A stretch of 64,000 nt of DNA from Albula goreensis (Eukaryota > Chordata > Actinopteri > Albuliformes > Albulidae): the NCBI GenBank assembly GCA_022829145.1, contig CM040741.1, forward strand, positions 42,578,534 to 42,642,533. The letters run 5' to 3'. Each line of letters opens with the position of its first letter. Position 1 is the stretch's first letter. Below, in pieces: positions 52,106 through 64,000 of the stretch. The notes under the pieces are model-generated. The model searched no databases and was not told the origin of the DNA. It worked only from the letters and a program-made list of their open reading frames with translations. The position numbers were made by a program, and so were the translations under genes.

Positions 52106-52274
52106 TGTCCCCTCTATCACACCGTGTTCCAAGACCATCAACCACCCTCCCAAACCTCTCACCCTGGAGTGCCAATATCAAAATGAAATGCTTTAGTTAA
52201 AAGTTGGCCTCCAAAGACTTCCCACCCTAATGTAACAAAACCACCAAATGTGTATATGTACTAAAGTGCCTCTT

Positions 52275-52280
52275 AATAAA
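52275..52280 (+). terminator. Polyadenylation signal AATAAA of the filament gene
   Basis: A canonical signal 170 nt after the stop codon, followed by a GT/T-rich stretch (GACCCTTTGTGTTTTTG) about 25 nt on. This gives a short 3' untranslated region. Confidence 0.85.
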
Positions 52281-53974
52281 GCTTGAACTTGAGCACATAT
52301 GGTTGACCCTTTGTGTTTTTGTTGAAATCTCATCTCATGTCTTAAGCATTATTTTTTTACATTTTTCTATACATTAGCTTAGTTAAATGGTGAAACATTG
52401 TTTTTGACAATGGCAAGACAAAAATATGGATTACTGTTAAAAAAATCCACTCACACCAAATTTCAATTTTTGATTAATGCCACTGTCTTGAGAGGTGTGG
52501 TGTACTCTATAATACACTGAAATCATTATCTTAGTTCTATTTAAGGATACAATCTTATCAGTTCTCCAAAATTGTAATTTGAGTTTTCGATTTATAAAAC
52601 AGGATTACACACAAGATAAGGCATCAATTTAGCAAAATTGAAAGGAATAATATGGTTGGCTACTGCCTTATTACAAAAGAATGATTTTTCTCTCTGGATT
52701 GGAGTCTACTGAATTCCTGATCCTCATAAACTAGTGTCATATACAGAAAAGGTACTTCTATGTCATCACATAATAATTAACCAATAATTAAAGTTACATA
52801 GCTTACCTTGTAAGATAATTAGTGACTGGATCAAACTAAAATGTTTAATGAATTACTGCTGGTTCAGATACATTGGTATAGGCACTAAACCATGCTTCTA
52901 TGTTGATTTTACAGCAAAGATAGGTAAAAATGTACCCACATGTGCCTAATTACTTATGTTCATATATCATGATAGTGAATCTCCTAGAAGTCAGAAAATG
53001 TGGGTTTAGACACAAAATGTGTACTTCTATGTTTATTTAGACAGGCGGTGTCCAGATAGGCAGATGGGTGCATTTTTGCCAGATTCAAATATAATTATGC
53101 TAATTGAAACTGGTAACTTCCCAAATACCAACTTTTGGCAGCCAAGCTGAAATTCATCCTCATGACCTGTAGATCAGGTATCAATATAAAACCCTCTGAG
53201 CAAACACGATTTCATGCTGCCCTGACTTGGCTAACAGACTATTATGATTGGTTGACTATAAATGGGTTGATACAAACTGAATGTGGCATCTATATATAAT
53301 AATGTTGTACAACCATTTGAACAACAGGTACTGGTTAATCCAATACTGCTGAATGTCCTCTATAAACCTGCAGATTTTTTTGCCTGTTTGGAAATATGAG
53401 GGGAATAATCTATGATGATTACACAACTTTGGTGCCAGGTCTAAATTATTCAGTTTCCTCTGGGCTACTGTTGCCATTGCCTTACTGGGAGGTCATTAAG
53501 AATGAAGGAGCAATAGAACAAAGTCTGAGGCATTCCATTTGTAAAACTGCTTTGAAAAGTCTTTAGTATTGCAAAAAAAAATAGTTCAAAGTACTGAACA
53601 TATTCCATTCCTGCCAAACCAGTATTGCATTTTTCAAATGTGATACCAGTGTTGCTTCAATTGTTAATCAGAATGATGGTGACCAGTAACTGACTGTGAC
53701 ATACAAATCTGAACCAAGATACAGGCTCTGGTGATGTACTTTGCCACAAAATTCTTGGGACATGATACAACGGAAGTTTCAGTTTCATACAAATGCTTGA
53801 ACTTTACATTTTTTTCCCTATTTCGTTATGTTTTGGAGACAGAAAACAACTGTAGTCACAACTGAAGCACAGGAGTCAGAAAGTACTGGATGACAGTCTG
53901 CCAACTGTTTCGCCCCCATGGCCATCGCAGCTGTCCATGAACAGAGCTCTGATGTCTGGATTTGTGAAGTCCTC
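52281..53974. other. Convergent spacer between filament gene and nop14, including nop14 3' UTR
   Basis: No gene was recognised. The 3' untranslated region of nop14 must extend into this stretch on the minus strand. A candidate minus-strand AATAAA is at 53032-53037, which would make that region about 940 nt; this is unproven. Confidence 0.45.
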
Positions 53975-56900
53975 TCACTTCCTTTTCTTTCTTTTCAGGG
54001 ATTTCCACTCTCCTTCCTGTGTGGCTAGGCTGCCAAATAGCTCCTTCACCTTCCTCTTCCTCTCAGCATCCCTGACAGACACAGAAAAAGCAGACAGGAT
54101 GTTATAAGTCATGATGGTCCAAAAACAGGTTCAAAGCTCAATCAAAAAAGCAATCCAACAAAGCTCAAATAAAGCTAATCTTACAGTACATGTTCCTGTG
54201 TAAAAACTGTAAAAAGTACACTGAAGCGAGATTTAGATACAACTTGAGCAATTTTAATATGACAAACTGCTCTCAAACTTTATTTGCAATTAAAATGATG
54301 AGCTTATACTGAATAATAAACTTAGACTGAGAACTATCTGATGACCTAACCTACATACAGTCTCCACAATTCCAACGTGTTCATACCTGCTCATGATCTC
54401 CGTAAGCTTTTCCCTGGCCAGGAACTTGGTGTCCTTGCGAATTTCTCGAAGAGCTCCTTTGAACTCCTTCTTGTATTTGTGTTTCAGCCTCTCTCGCTCT
54501 CGCTCCTGCTTTGAGCTGCCCCGCTTCTTGCCATAATCCAAGCTGGAGATGCCATTGGAAGAGAGATTTCCAGACATGAACAATAGATCTCAAATAGCCA
54601 CACTTTTCATAGTTTCCCTCTGAAGGAACACTCTGTGCTGAAAATACTTATATACTTTCTACAGAAAGTTGTGGGAACTTCTCCCCTCAGCTTTGATGGA
54701 TAAAATCAAGGGCATACATGTTCAATGCTTACTAACAAAGAGCAAAGGTAACAGGAGGCAAACAAACATCAAGTGATAACAATTTAAAATGGAACCCTAT
54801 AACTCTGTGCCAAGAAAACTGCTACTGAACATTAATGAACTACACCACTACCCTGATAAACAGCTGCTGCTGGGGTTCTTAAAAAAAGCACATGTTAATG
54901 ACATGCAAGGTAGATCCAGAGCCATGCAACAACCATTGGTTATCCAGATTCATTGAATAAGGAGGAATGCTTATGTCTATGCTATACATGGAGGTTCTAT
55001 CAATACATTTAAAATGATCCACCCAAATTGCAAAAACCAAATATTAATCTGTTTTTTTGCTGTACACTTTAAACACTCAAAATTATTTCTTTTGTCATAC
55101 CTATACTCAACCTGTCATACATAATTCTGTTACTGGATGTTTTTAAGCAGTTAAAACAGCACATTTTATACCTCAGCTTACCAAAGTAGTCCACAAATGA
55201 AATGAAGACATGTCACTTACACTTCAACAATTTTGGGAGTGAAAAACTTTAAGGGTATGGGCTTCTTTTTGTCAAATACAAGAGGAGTCTTCAAAGCTGG
55301 AGCACCCGATATCATCTCCAGTACTTCCCTGCGGAGGTCCTTCAGAAAGAATGTTTGCCATTAGAGAAGTCGAGAAAATTAGATAAACATTTCCTAAAGG
55401 TTCTATAACCTATTACAAACAAAATCCATCTATTACCTTGTCACAAGTTTGGTTTTAATGTTGTTTTGTTTTAGGTGGCCTGAGGTTGCCCACGCTTCTT
55501 GAATTCTCTCGAGACAAGTATCTGAAGAACTATTTAATTAATCAAAGCTACGTAAAGCCCATTAATTTAAATCCTGGCTATGTTATTGAAGCATTTCATC
55601 TTGAATTGTGAAGCAGAACAAACCCTATATCACTGGATGCTAGTGGCAGGTGACACGTATCTGAAAGACTGTGCCGCACCCATAGAAGTTGGGGAACTTG
55701 GCAATTACAGAGGCCAATATTGAGCAGGACCCTCCCAATGGCTATTGCTGACATTAACCCAGATACTGTTTCTGGCCTCCTGTTTATGAAACTTCTGAAT
55801 GACCTGGCACCTCACATCTAAATCCATAAATCTGCTGATAGTGTCTCCTACTGAGCTGAGGACACCCAGTTCAACCTCATCCTGTAAACCTGGAACTGGA
55901 GGGGAAACTGCTTTCAATATCTGGCATTCTAGTGGTCTTATGCATGGCTGTAACATCAGTTGTCCAGTTACCAAATCACATCTGGCAATACCTCCAGGAA
56001 ATCCATATAAATACATGTCAATTACAAGACTGTGCATGTCTTATGAAAAAGGGCAAGTCATTTGTCTGTCATCTAACATCTTGTCCATTACCACTGGGAG
56101 ATATGCCAGATATGTCATCCATTCAGTTATAGGTTGGTAGGACACAGCCAGCATTCATACAGAACAAAGCTGGCCAGCCATTTTTCAGGGTTTCCCCAAA
56201 GAAGCATACATAATGACTAAGGACTCATAGCCCTTTACAAAAAACATAAATGATCGCAATATACAGGGAAAATGTAATTGTGAGAATATGGGTAATCACC
56301 TGTATGTGCACAGGGTAGCTTTCCATTGGTAGATGTTTAGTGAGCAGGACTCTGATGGGTTGAAATATGTGGCTAAAGGAGGGAAGGGGTTTATAAAGAG
56401 ACACACTCTGCTTCACCAGATCCAAACAGGAAGCCAGCAATGACAACCTAAGGAGAAGAAAGAGAGTCTGAGATATTAGTGCTTATGATCCCAGTGTGGA
56501 CAGCAGTAATGAACATGCTAATGGTAAATGTGGATAATCATTGGGGTAATCAGTGCTGAATAGATGATACAGAGATACCAGGTGTTTTTCTGGGGATGAG
56601 GGATCTAGCATACTGAATCTTGCTTAAAAAGCCTCAGGCCTCAAGCAGTGGAGCTGCTGCCGGTGTGTTTGGCCCTACGGTTAGCATTCCTGCCTTCTCC
56701 TGGGAATCGCACTCTTGTGCTAATTATCGGAGCTTTCAGACACTTCAACACTTCGCGCACGCACGTGTGTGCCAGCATTCCTCTCCGGTGCTCTGCGAAG
56801 AATCTGCACAATTAGGATGCTGCTGTACACTCTCCTGCGAGACCCAGGGGTCATTTTTCTCCATTAAGTTCTTGTGGGCAGAGGCATGTTGGGCTGATTT

Positions 56901-59900
56901 CAGAATAACACATTACTGTGTAAGAACCGAGGAGAAAGTGGGGCAGTAAAAATATACACCTCTGAGTGCAGTTAATTTCTATTCTTTTCCACAAGCATCA
57001 CGAGTCCTGGACTGAAGCTTACTATATTTCCCCTCTTCATATTCAATATTCAAACAGGGAGAGTGTCAGCATGATATTAGACTACATGTCAAAGGTAGTC
57101 TTATTAAACCATGTCTCACTGCACCTTCAGAAACAGATGAAATATGGTTCAAATAAAAGGCAAGCTATTTTAAGAGGCCCCTCATTGTTCCCATGGTTTT
57201 ACCCCTATATTGTGCAGATGACACATCAGAAAAGTGGCTGTACAGAACTGATGAATTTCATCCTGCTCTTAGCCTCGTCTCTGTAACTCTGGTTCTGATG
57301 ACACTGTCATAGCTCTTCTAGCTGGTGTTTTTCACCAGCTCTCACCTGTAGTGGTCTCGGTCGGTGTCGCTGGCTAACGTGAGGCCCTGCACAGCAGACA
57401 GCGGCAGGGCTCTCCTGCTCCACGAGTCCATGCCCTCTGCATTACTCATCGCCAGCAGGTCACAGCTCTTCCCCACCGGCCTGAAAGGCGGCACCACAAA
57501 GTAACCTGAAAAACAGCAGGAGGGGGATGGTGACTCACCTACTGGCTGTTTTTGGGAGGGGAGGGTGGAGGGGCTCATAGAACAGGCTGGGATGGCATAC
57601 ACATCAACATTTGTACCTCAATATAAAAATCACATTGTTTAAAGACAATAGAGAGTAGACTGTAGAGCTGAGCTATGAGAAAACCCCATCGCTGTATGTA
57701 ACAAACAACAAATAAACCATATAATAAATCAACACTGAAAATCTAATAGGCAAATACTGAATGAACACAATTAAGTACACAACAAACATTAAGAATTAAA
57801 TTTACATGAAAAACAATGAATTGGAAGAAATTGAGGCAGAGGTTGTAATTCAGTTTTATGTAGCTAGTGTTTGTGTATGGTTAGTTGTAACGTAATGGTG
57901 TTCAAATGCTGATCAGGACACAGTCACTTTTTTAAACAAGCCTAATAAACATATTTTACTTCTGGAATGTTTGGCCTAGAATATGAAAAGGAGAAGCAGT
58001 GAAAAAAGTTCATATGCTCAGACAAATCCATCAACTTGCCGCCCACTTACAAATGTTTCTCACATTCAGATTAATATATGAGAAAAGACTGCGAAATTGG
58101 AACGCGTGTGTGCGTGTTTGTGCTTGTGTTGACAGGGACTCTTTTCAGATTTCTCTGGCCAGCAGAGCTTAATTCTACAAATGCTGAAATGACATCCCAA
58201 TAAAGGTATTTCACCAGTCTCTGTGACTGGTATAAACCCCCTTTCTTTGCACTGACTTCATGTTGGCAGCAACGGAAGCAATAACAGTAGTGCCATAAGT
58301 TGCTGGCTATTTATATGGTCTTTCATTACAGCCTCAGCTACTTTGCACTGTATTTTATTACTGAAACTTAACAGTAAGGTTTGAAGAGGGTAAAGTGTGC
58401 CTGACGAAGTGGATTTGGCAATTCAGTTCTAACACTGTACAATAGACCAATAATTTAAGCTACGACTATGTCCATTCTTGCACAGGACAATGTGTGAGAC
58501 CGAAGGACATAAGATACCACACGACCACCACATGTCAAAGGTGCAATACTGTGCTGAAAAACAGCAGAGACCAAGGGAAATGTAACTATAACAACGGAAA
58601 AGAGGGAAGTGTGTAGCCACGTGGCAGTACCTAGCGTTTTTTTAACGGGAACCGCCAGGTGGAGGACACCCAAGAGGAAGTTGATGAGCTCAGGGACGAA
58701 TCGCTGAGAGAGCGTGACATACTCCAGTGCCAGGCAACATAACACTAGTCCTGAGGTCACTTCCTCTAACGTAGTCACAGGACACTGAGGAGAGAAACAC
58801 AAGACCTATTAATATACCGCATCTTCAGATGAGACCCGGGCTCATCCACCACTGCCCAGTTCTTTTCCCCACACACGAAAACTCCCCATGTCCGTTACAT
58901 ATTCAGTTAAAATCTCTTCTCTTAATCCCTTCACAGCACTAAATGAAATGAATACAGCCATTTTTATTAAGTTAAAGTTACGATACAGAAACAACCAGAG
59001 CATTGACATTGTGTAGTTAATTTCCCCTGGCAGTAGATTTTCCATACCGCTGTTTTGACAACACAAGAGTTAGAGGGCAGATGTGTAGAGACAGCAGAGC
59101 TGAACTGTTCAATGTGTGGGAGGAAGCCAGCCTTCAAACAAGATTACACACAAAATAATTTCATTCTGCTTTACCTTCCCTGAACATTCATCCACATCTA
59201 GGAACATTATTGAGACAGTGAGATCCTACAGTTATTTACTGAAAAAAAGATCAGTTTAGTTCATAACTTTAAAAAATAATGTACATCTTTTGGATTCCTA
59301 ATACTGGAATTTGATTGTATAAAAAAACTCAATAAGAAAATGAACCACAGGGCAAGTGTTAAACCAAATGTGCCAGTCACACACCATGTAAATGACATAT
59401 ATAAAGCATATACGGAATTGTATAAAAATGTCCTTGGCTTCTATTCTCTCATCAATCCAGCTAGTGCTTCTTGCAAAGCTTCTTAGTAAAGCAGACCACC
59501 AGGCTTTCCAGTTGTCATCAGTATATATCATGATGTAATTGTATGACAGATTAGAGGAGCACTTTAGGACAATTTATACTCCTGCAATACAAAACATATC
59601 CTAAATTGTTACAATCATTTAAATATACAGGTATTTCAACATTTAAAGAGTAAGTAGACTATTTATAATTAATGTAACTCATGGTACTCAACTGGTGTTG
59701 TGCACAATTTGACCACTAGCTCCTCCCTGTTGCATATAAAATGTGACGGCATTTAGCTGTTGCATGAATGTAGCTCATCAACAAACTGCTATCCTTGGTA
59801 TACAAACGGGTCCACTCAACGCTATTCGATGCAAATTGAAAATCAAATGCCTACACTAACCTGCCACCACCAACATGTAGTGTTTATCAGTTTAATATAC

Positions 59901-62377
59901 AGCAAAAGTACATTAATAATAAGTCTCATATGAATGAATCAAACATTTCAGAGAAACTGGAATGCATATATTTATGTATAACCGTTTTTTTACATTTTTA
60001 GGTTAATTGAATAACATCCCTGTAATATTACAGGAACTATTACATATTTACTAACCAAATACATAAACAATTTATGATTTTGACCTATAAGGAGGCTGGA
60101 ATTCTGGGCTCTTACTACTGTATGACATGGTACCCTTACATATTAAACATGGCATAAATACTGACCTTTGTGAGTGCCTGGCTTATGTACACCAAGGCTG
60201 GGGTGGCAACAGGGTGTCGGAAATCAGAGGTGGGAAACAGAAGTGCTGTAACCTTCAGGTAAATGAGCTGAAAGACAAGACAAACACGCCTCCATGTTCA
60301 CATTGAGACAGACAAAGGTAATGCAGCTCTCTGCCAAGAATTCAGAGAGGAAGAAAACCAAAATAACAAAACCTGATGTACCATATCAAGGCCTGGGAAA
60401 GCTGCTCGACCTTTGACCTCTATAGACTCCTCCATTTCGTGAGCACTGTCATTCAGCACAGTCTGCATGGCGTTGCAAGCCGCATCTGGGAAGAGCTGAC
60501 AGAGACCATACAACTTCCTGAGGGGTGAAAAACAAGGAGAGAGAATGCTTAGCTTTTTGAATTTACAGTTTCCATAATGTCATTTCAGTTTAAATAACAT
60601 ATCATTTCCAGGCACCAACAAATTGAAAGTGATAAGGTTTTAGAATGAAAAATGTCAAAAAATATTTTTAATGATTTATTTCCCTGCAGCTATTTGACTG
60701 GGTGTGACACATTCTCACATTCCAAAGCACTCCAAAGTATGCAGAAAGGAACAGTTGTGACTCACATGGATTATGTACAAATTGGTATTTATGCAATCAA
60801 ACTTCAGCTGTGATTATTTGATATCACCTTCATTTTTCCCAGAGCGGGATTATAAATAAAATGACTGGGCAAATTAAAAGCATAACAGCTCAAAGGCTCT
60901 CAATAAACCACTTACGCCCTTTCCATTCAATTTGCAACTTGGAATTTAAGGTGTTCAAATAAAAACCTGCCAAAATGGCCAGGGACCAACTAAGTTCTTA
61001 AAGCCTCTATTCAACTTCAATTCCAGGTGCTGACTCCAATTCTTAAATTTGTGTATTCTGATGTCATTATGAAAAGTTCCAAACAATCCCCATTTCTGAT
61101 GTGTTAAATATGACCATGATCAGTTGTTCAGTTATATCATTTCATTTGACATGCAAATTATTGCCTTTTAATGTATATACCAGTACAAACATACAATATG
61201 TAATGCAGACATTGGCAACAGAAAAACAGTTTTCTGGAGGAAAGCTTATATGATGCATGTAGTAGATAATCATTTCTTTCAATCATGATTACAAATCTAT
61301 ATCAATGCCTGAATATATCAAAAAGAAAAACACAAACTGGTACTGACGGGATGAGTTTGTTTATTGTATCAAGTCTGGGCGGCTTCATGGTGGCCAGTTC
61401 ACCCGTGTATTCCAGAAGAAAGCCAAACAGTTTCTGAAAAACATTAAATATACAAAGGTTTTTTGCAACATGCATGACAGTGTTCGAGCCATATCTCTCT
61501 TATTTATGAAAAAATATATTGCATGTCATTTTTCACCTACTTTCAAAACTTGTATCCTTGCCTTAACCTCACCTGCAATTTGAGCTTGTTGCCGGCTGCA
61601 AGACTTGGGTGATTGCACTTCTGTATCCTCTCCACTATGAGGCACTGTTTCTCAGTAGAGTGTCCTTGGAGTAAAGACTTTAAGTCACTGTAACTCTCTG
61701 GAGCTGGAAAAATAAGAACCATCTTCACTGAATGCAATGCATGGTGTATGTACCTTTAAAATTGGGATATTGATACACTAGAACTGGAGTGGCCTGATTA
61801 CATATATATTAGGCATGAGGTAATGTTATATAATTGTGGTTGTGCCAGGATGACAAAATGAACAGATGATAATCTGAGAAAGTATATGAATTTTTAAACT
61901 ATCATTTATAATTTAACCATGGCTTACTTGATACTAATAACCTAGACTGCTATTGAGCTGGCTATGTACTTATCTGGCTCTCAATAAGTTGTTAGAAGAG
62001 CAGTAGATTTCATCCACACTCTAGCATGGCAGACTGTGATATCATGACAAATTTGATGCATAAAATGCTGTTTTCCTACTGTCTCCAAATTCAAATCAAT
62101 GTTCATGATTTGACACATTTGACAGCGTAACCAGTTGCTGATGCTTTACCCTATTAAAAGTAAGCCATTTTAACTACGGAACTGCTCCAGAGAACAGGAA
62201 CCCTGCCAGGCCCATGGAAATGGTGAGAAGACTGGGTTAGCATGGGCGCGATCATGGCTTTCAGCAGCTGTGTTTCCCTGCAAACACACTCTGGATAGGC
62301 CTGGTGTTACATCCCCCTAGTTACCCGTTTGCTTTTATATTGCCTGTCCTGTGTTCCATTTTTGTCACTGCTTTGTG

Positions 62378-62411
<34 letters not shown>

Positions 62412-64000
62412 CAGGTGGAGTTAAAAAACATTATAATCATCGCCAGGAGAAGATTCGAAAACAGCTGATACATCTACAACCGTTGGTATGTAAACAAGTT
62501 TACATCATCATCTAGAAACCAAAGTTAGAAGATGCAGCATCTGAATATGTCCTGACTATCGCCGAGTAATGATTTTGAAAGGATGCCGAGATATAAAATG
62601 GATTGTCCACAACATTTCTGTGGACATTTCTCAGGACATAATGTGAGATTTTTCTTTGGACATTGAACAGGACATTCTTGTTAATTTCAATTTAGTTACA
62701 ACCTTCAGGCACTTTTATTTCAAATTGCCAAGTTTGTTTCTGCCAACAATTTTGGCTGTTAACTGTCTACTGTAGCTTTTGCATTATGAACACTTTAAAC
62801 TGCGGGACACCGTGAGAACTCCACTTGTTTGTATGTTATTTGTTACTTACATGTATTTTTCTTTTAACTTATTGGTATGTTGCTTAAATTGTCTGCTGTA
62901 AATAAAATGTCAATTGCCTTTTCCATTGGTGGATTTTAGTTGTATTTGATTGAGATCGTATGATCTTGGTGGCTGAGTGTTACGACTAACTTCATCCTCT
63001 CTGTTATTGAAACATTGGTGGATTTTCGGGCCATAAGGGGCTGACTCTTTGGGGCTGGGGAACAACAATAACAAACACTAAATGGTGTGACAACACAATC
63101 ACTATAAGGATAATTATAGTTGTCTATCATGCTTACCTGCAAAGGTGTATGGGAGCTCTGCTTTGGCAGCCTCCTGCTGGGCCAGCCTCTCCTCTTCAGT
63201 CAGTGAACTCGAGGGTTTGGAAGCCACCTCCTCCCCCTTCTCCTCCTCCTTTTCTCTGTCACTGTCCTGCTCTGACTCCAGATCAGAGTGGCTATCATCC
63301 TCCTCACTATCCTCATCCTCTTCTTCATCCTCTGCGTCTGACTCCTCTCCTTCCTCATCCTCCTCCTGTCCGCTCTCTCCTTCCTCACCATCATCCTCTT
63401 CCTCATCTTCCTCTCTCTCCATCTCCTCTTCTATATTCCACTTCCCATCCTTGCAAAGACAACAAAAAAGGTTGTGACAAATATCACTAAAACATATAAA
63501 GGCTTGGTTTATAAAAGGTGTCATTTTTCTCTTTTTTTCCTCTGAACGTCAAATCAAAGTTCTGGGACCTTCCCAGGTCATTGAAATAACGTTCGTCATT
63601 TGAACAGCAATCACCAGACTGTAAGTAAAGCTTCAGAGGACAGGCAAATACAGATTGATTTCCCACATTCATTCAGTCTACCTGATAGGAGAGGGTGCGC
63701 TTGTCCTCTTTGTCAAGAATGAAACCATCATTCAGGTCATCAGCTGACCAGTGAACATGCTTCTTGTTTTCGCTCTCCTCCACATCACCCTGCATTCTGC
63801 GCAGTCGGTCAGCCTTGGGGGAAACACATCATCATCATCATCATCATCATCATCATGACGGCTGGCAAAGGTTCTGATGCAACGTGAGTGGAACAAGACT
63901 AGCCTAGATGTGCAGAACCAATAAGCTCTACTTCCTCACCTCCAGTTTCTGGAGCCGCTCCTGCTCCTCTTTTGCCACCTCCTCCGGACTCTTCAGTTTC
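53975..64000 (-). CDS. nop14: NOP14 nucleolar protein, 3' part (partial, 13 exons seen)
   Basis: Nucleolar U3/SSU processome factor needed for 18S rRNA processing and 40S assembly. Minus-strand exons from the edge are 64000-63940 (partial), 63813-63682, 63449-63137, 61703-61573, 61433-61348, 60517-60382, 60267-60166, 58784-58631, 57505-57346, 56447-56300, 55339-55221, 54542-54387 and 54071-53975. Phases match at all 12 junctions, giving about 597 residues of a protein near 850 in human. Recognised blocks: DDLNDGFILDKEDKRTLSYQ; an acidic E/D-rich segment (63449-63169) ending ELPYTFA; VERIQKCNHPSL; HEMEESIEVKGRAAFPGLD; FPTSDFRHPV; LSQRFVPELINFLLG; PLPSFSHIFQPIRVLLTKHL; EFKGALREIRKDTKFLA; and the C-terminus ERKRKVKELFGSLATQEGEW followed by a basic KRKKRK end. 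The basic end fits nucleolar targeting. No disabling change was seen. The start codon and promoter lie beyond the right edge. Confidence 0.96.
62378..62405. repeat. T28 homopolymer in a nop14 intron
   Basis: An uninterrupted T run on the plus strand, that is poly(A) in the sense of nop14 transcription. It could be the tail of an old retroposed sequence, but no family is recognised next to it. Confidence 0.95.
63169..63449 (-). other. nop14: Acidic low-complexity coding segment of nop14
   Basis: About 95 codons dominated by GAG/GAA/GAT/GAC and serine (for example EEDEEEDDGEEGESGQEEDE). The antisense strand consequently opens long Ser-rich and Pro-rich frames that are artefacts. An acidic region in this place is normal for NOP14. 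The length of such tracts is prone to change between alleles and species. Confidence 0.85.
63827..63856. repeat. (ATC)10 microsatellite in a nop14 intron
   Basis: A perfect trinucleotide run in the intron between the two right-most exons, starting 14 nt upstream (in nop14 sense) of the exon that begins at 63813. It lies close to the region where the branch point and polypyrimidine tract are expected. Confidence 0.95.

Noticed and set aside
55705-56037. 110-codon minus-strand open frame inside a nop14 intron
   Set aside because: It lies between exons at 56300-56447 and 55221-55339 that join in phase and match NOP14 without any insertion. No family resemblance was found, and no strong splice sites bound the open frame.
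62303-62990. Possible solo LTR (TG start at 62303, AATAAA near 62902)
   Set aside because: No matching CA end with a short target duplication, primer-binding site or second copy could be shown; left as an unclassified block.
63145-63490. Long plus-strand Ser-rich and Pro-rich open frames
   Set aside because: They are the antisense shadow of the acidic GAG/GAA-rich coding segment of nop14.

Overview
The window is nuclear DNA from a vertebrate, almost certainly a teleost fish. It is AT-rich, its genes are split by GT-AG introns, simple repeats are common, and it carries fish-type mobile debris: a Tc1/mariner transposase relic, miniature inverted-repeat elements, and tRNA-derived SINEs with an L2-type tail. 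I cannot name the species or order. Three protein genes can be reconstructed exon by exon. All three reading frames close exactly across every junction I placed.

Layout: positions 1 to about 41,000 are a long stretch without a supportable gene. It holds two miniature transposons (635-826 and 25148-25360), a Tc1-like transposase relic (24186-24770), SINE pieces, microsatellites, a perfect CRE palindrome, and several blocks that look like candidate conserved non-coding elements. A synuclein gene (+ strand, coding 41123-46504, five coding exons, 129 aa) follows. About 3.7 kb later comes a compact type III-like intermediate filament gene (+ strand, TATA box at 50060, coding 50205-52105, three exons, 406 aa). 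The right 10 kb is the 3' two thirds of nop14 on the minus strand (stop at 53975; the gene runs off the right edge), convergent with the filament gene.

The genes do not form a functional pathway. nop14 is a housekeeping factor for small ribosomal subunit assembly. The synuclein and the filament protein are tissue-restricted products in other vertebrates. The most distinctive observations are four. The synuclein has an alpha-like NAC core but exon 3 is 12 nt short and the protein has no tyrosine or histidine. The filament gene has a single 669-nt exon where type III genes are usually split into five. A perfect 14-bp tandem duplication copies that exon's splice donor. Finally, the nested-palindrome element near the left end stands out. 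I found no sign of a wholly new biological system.
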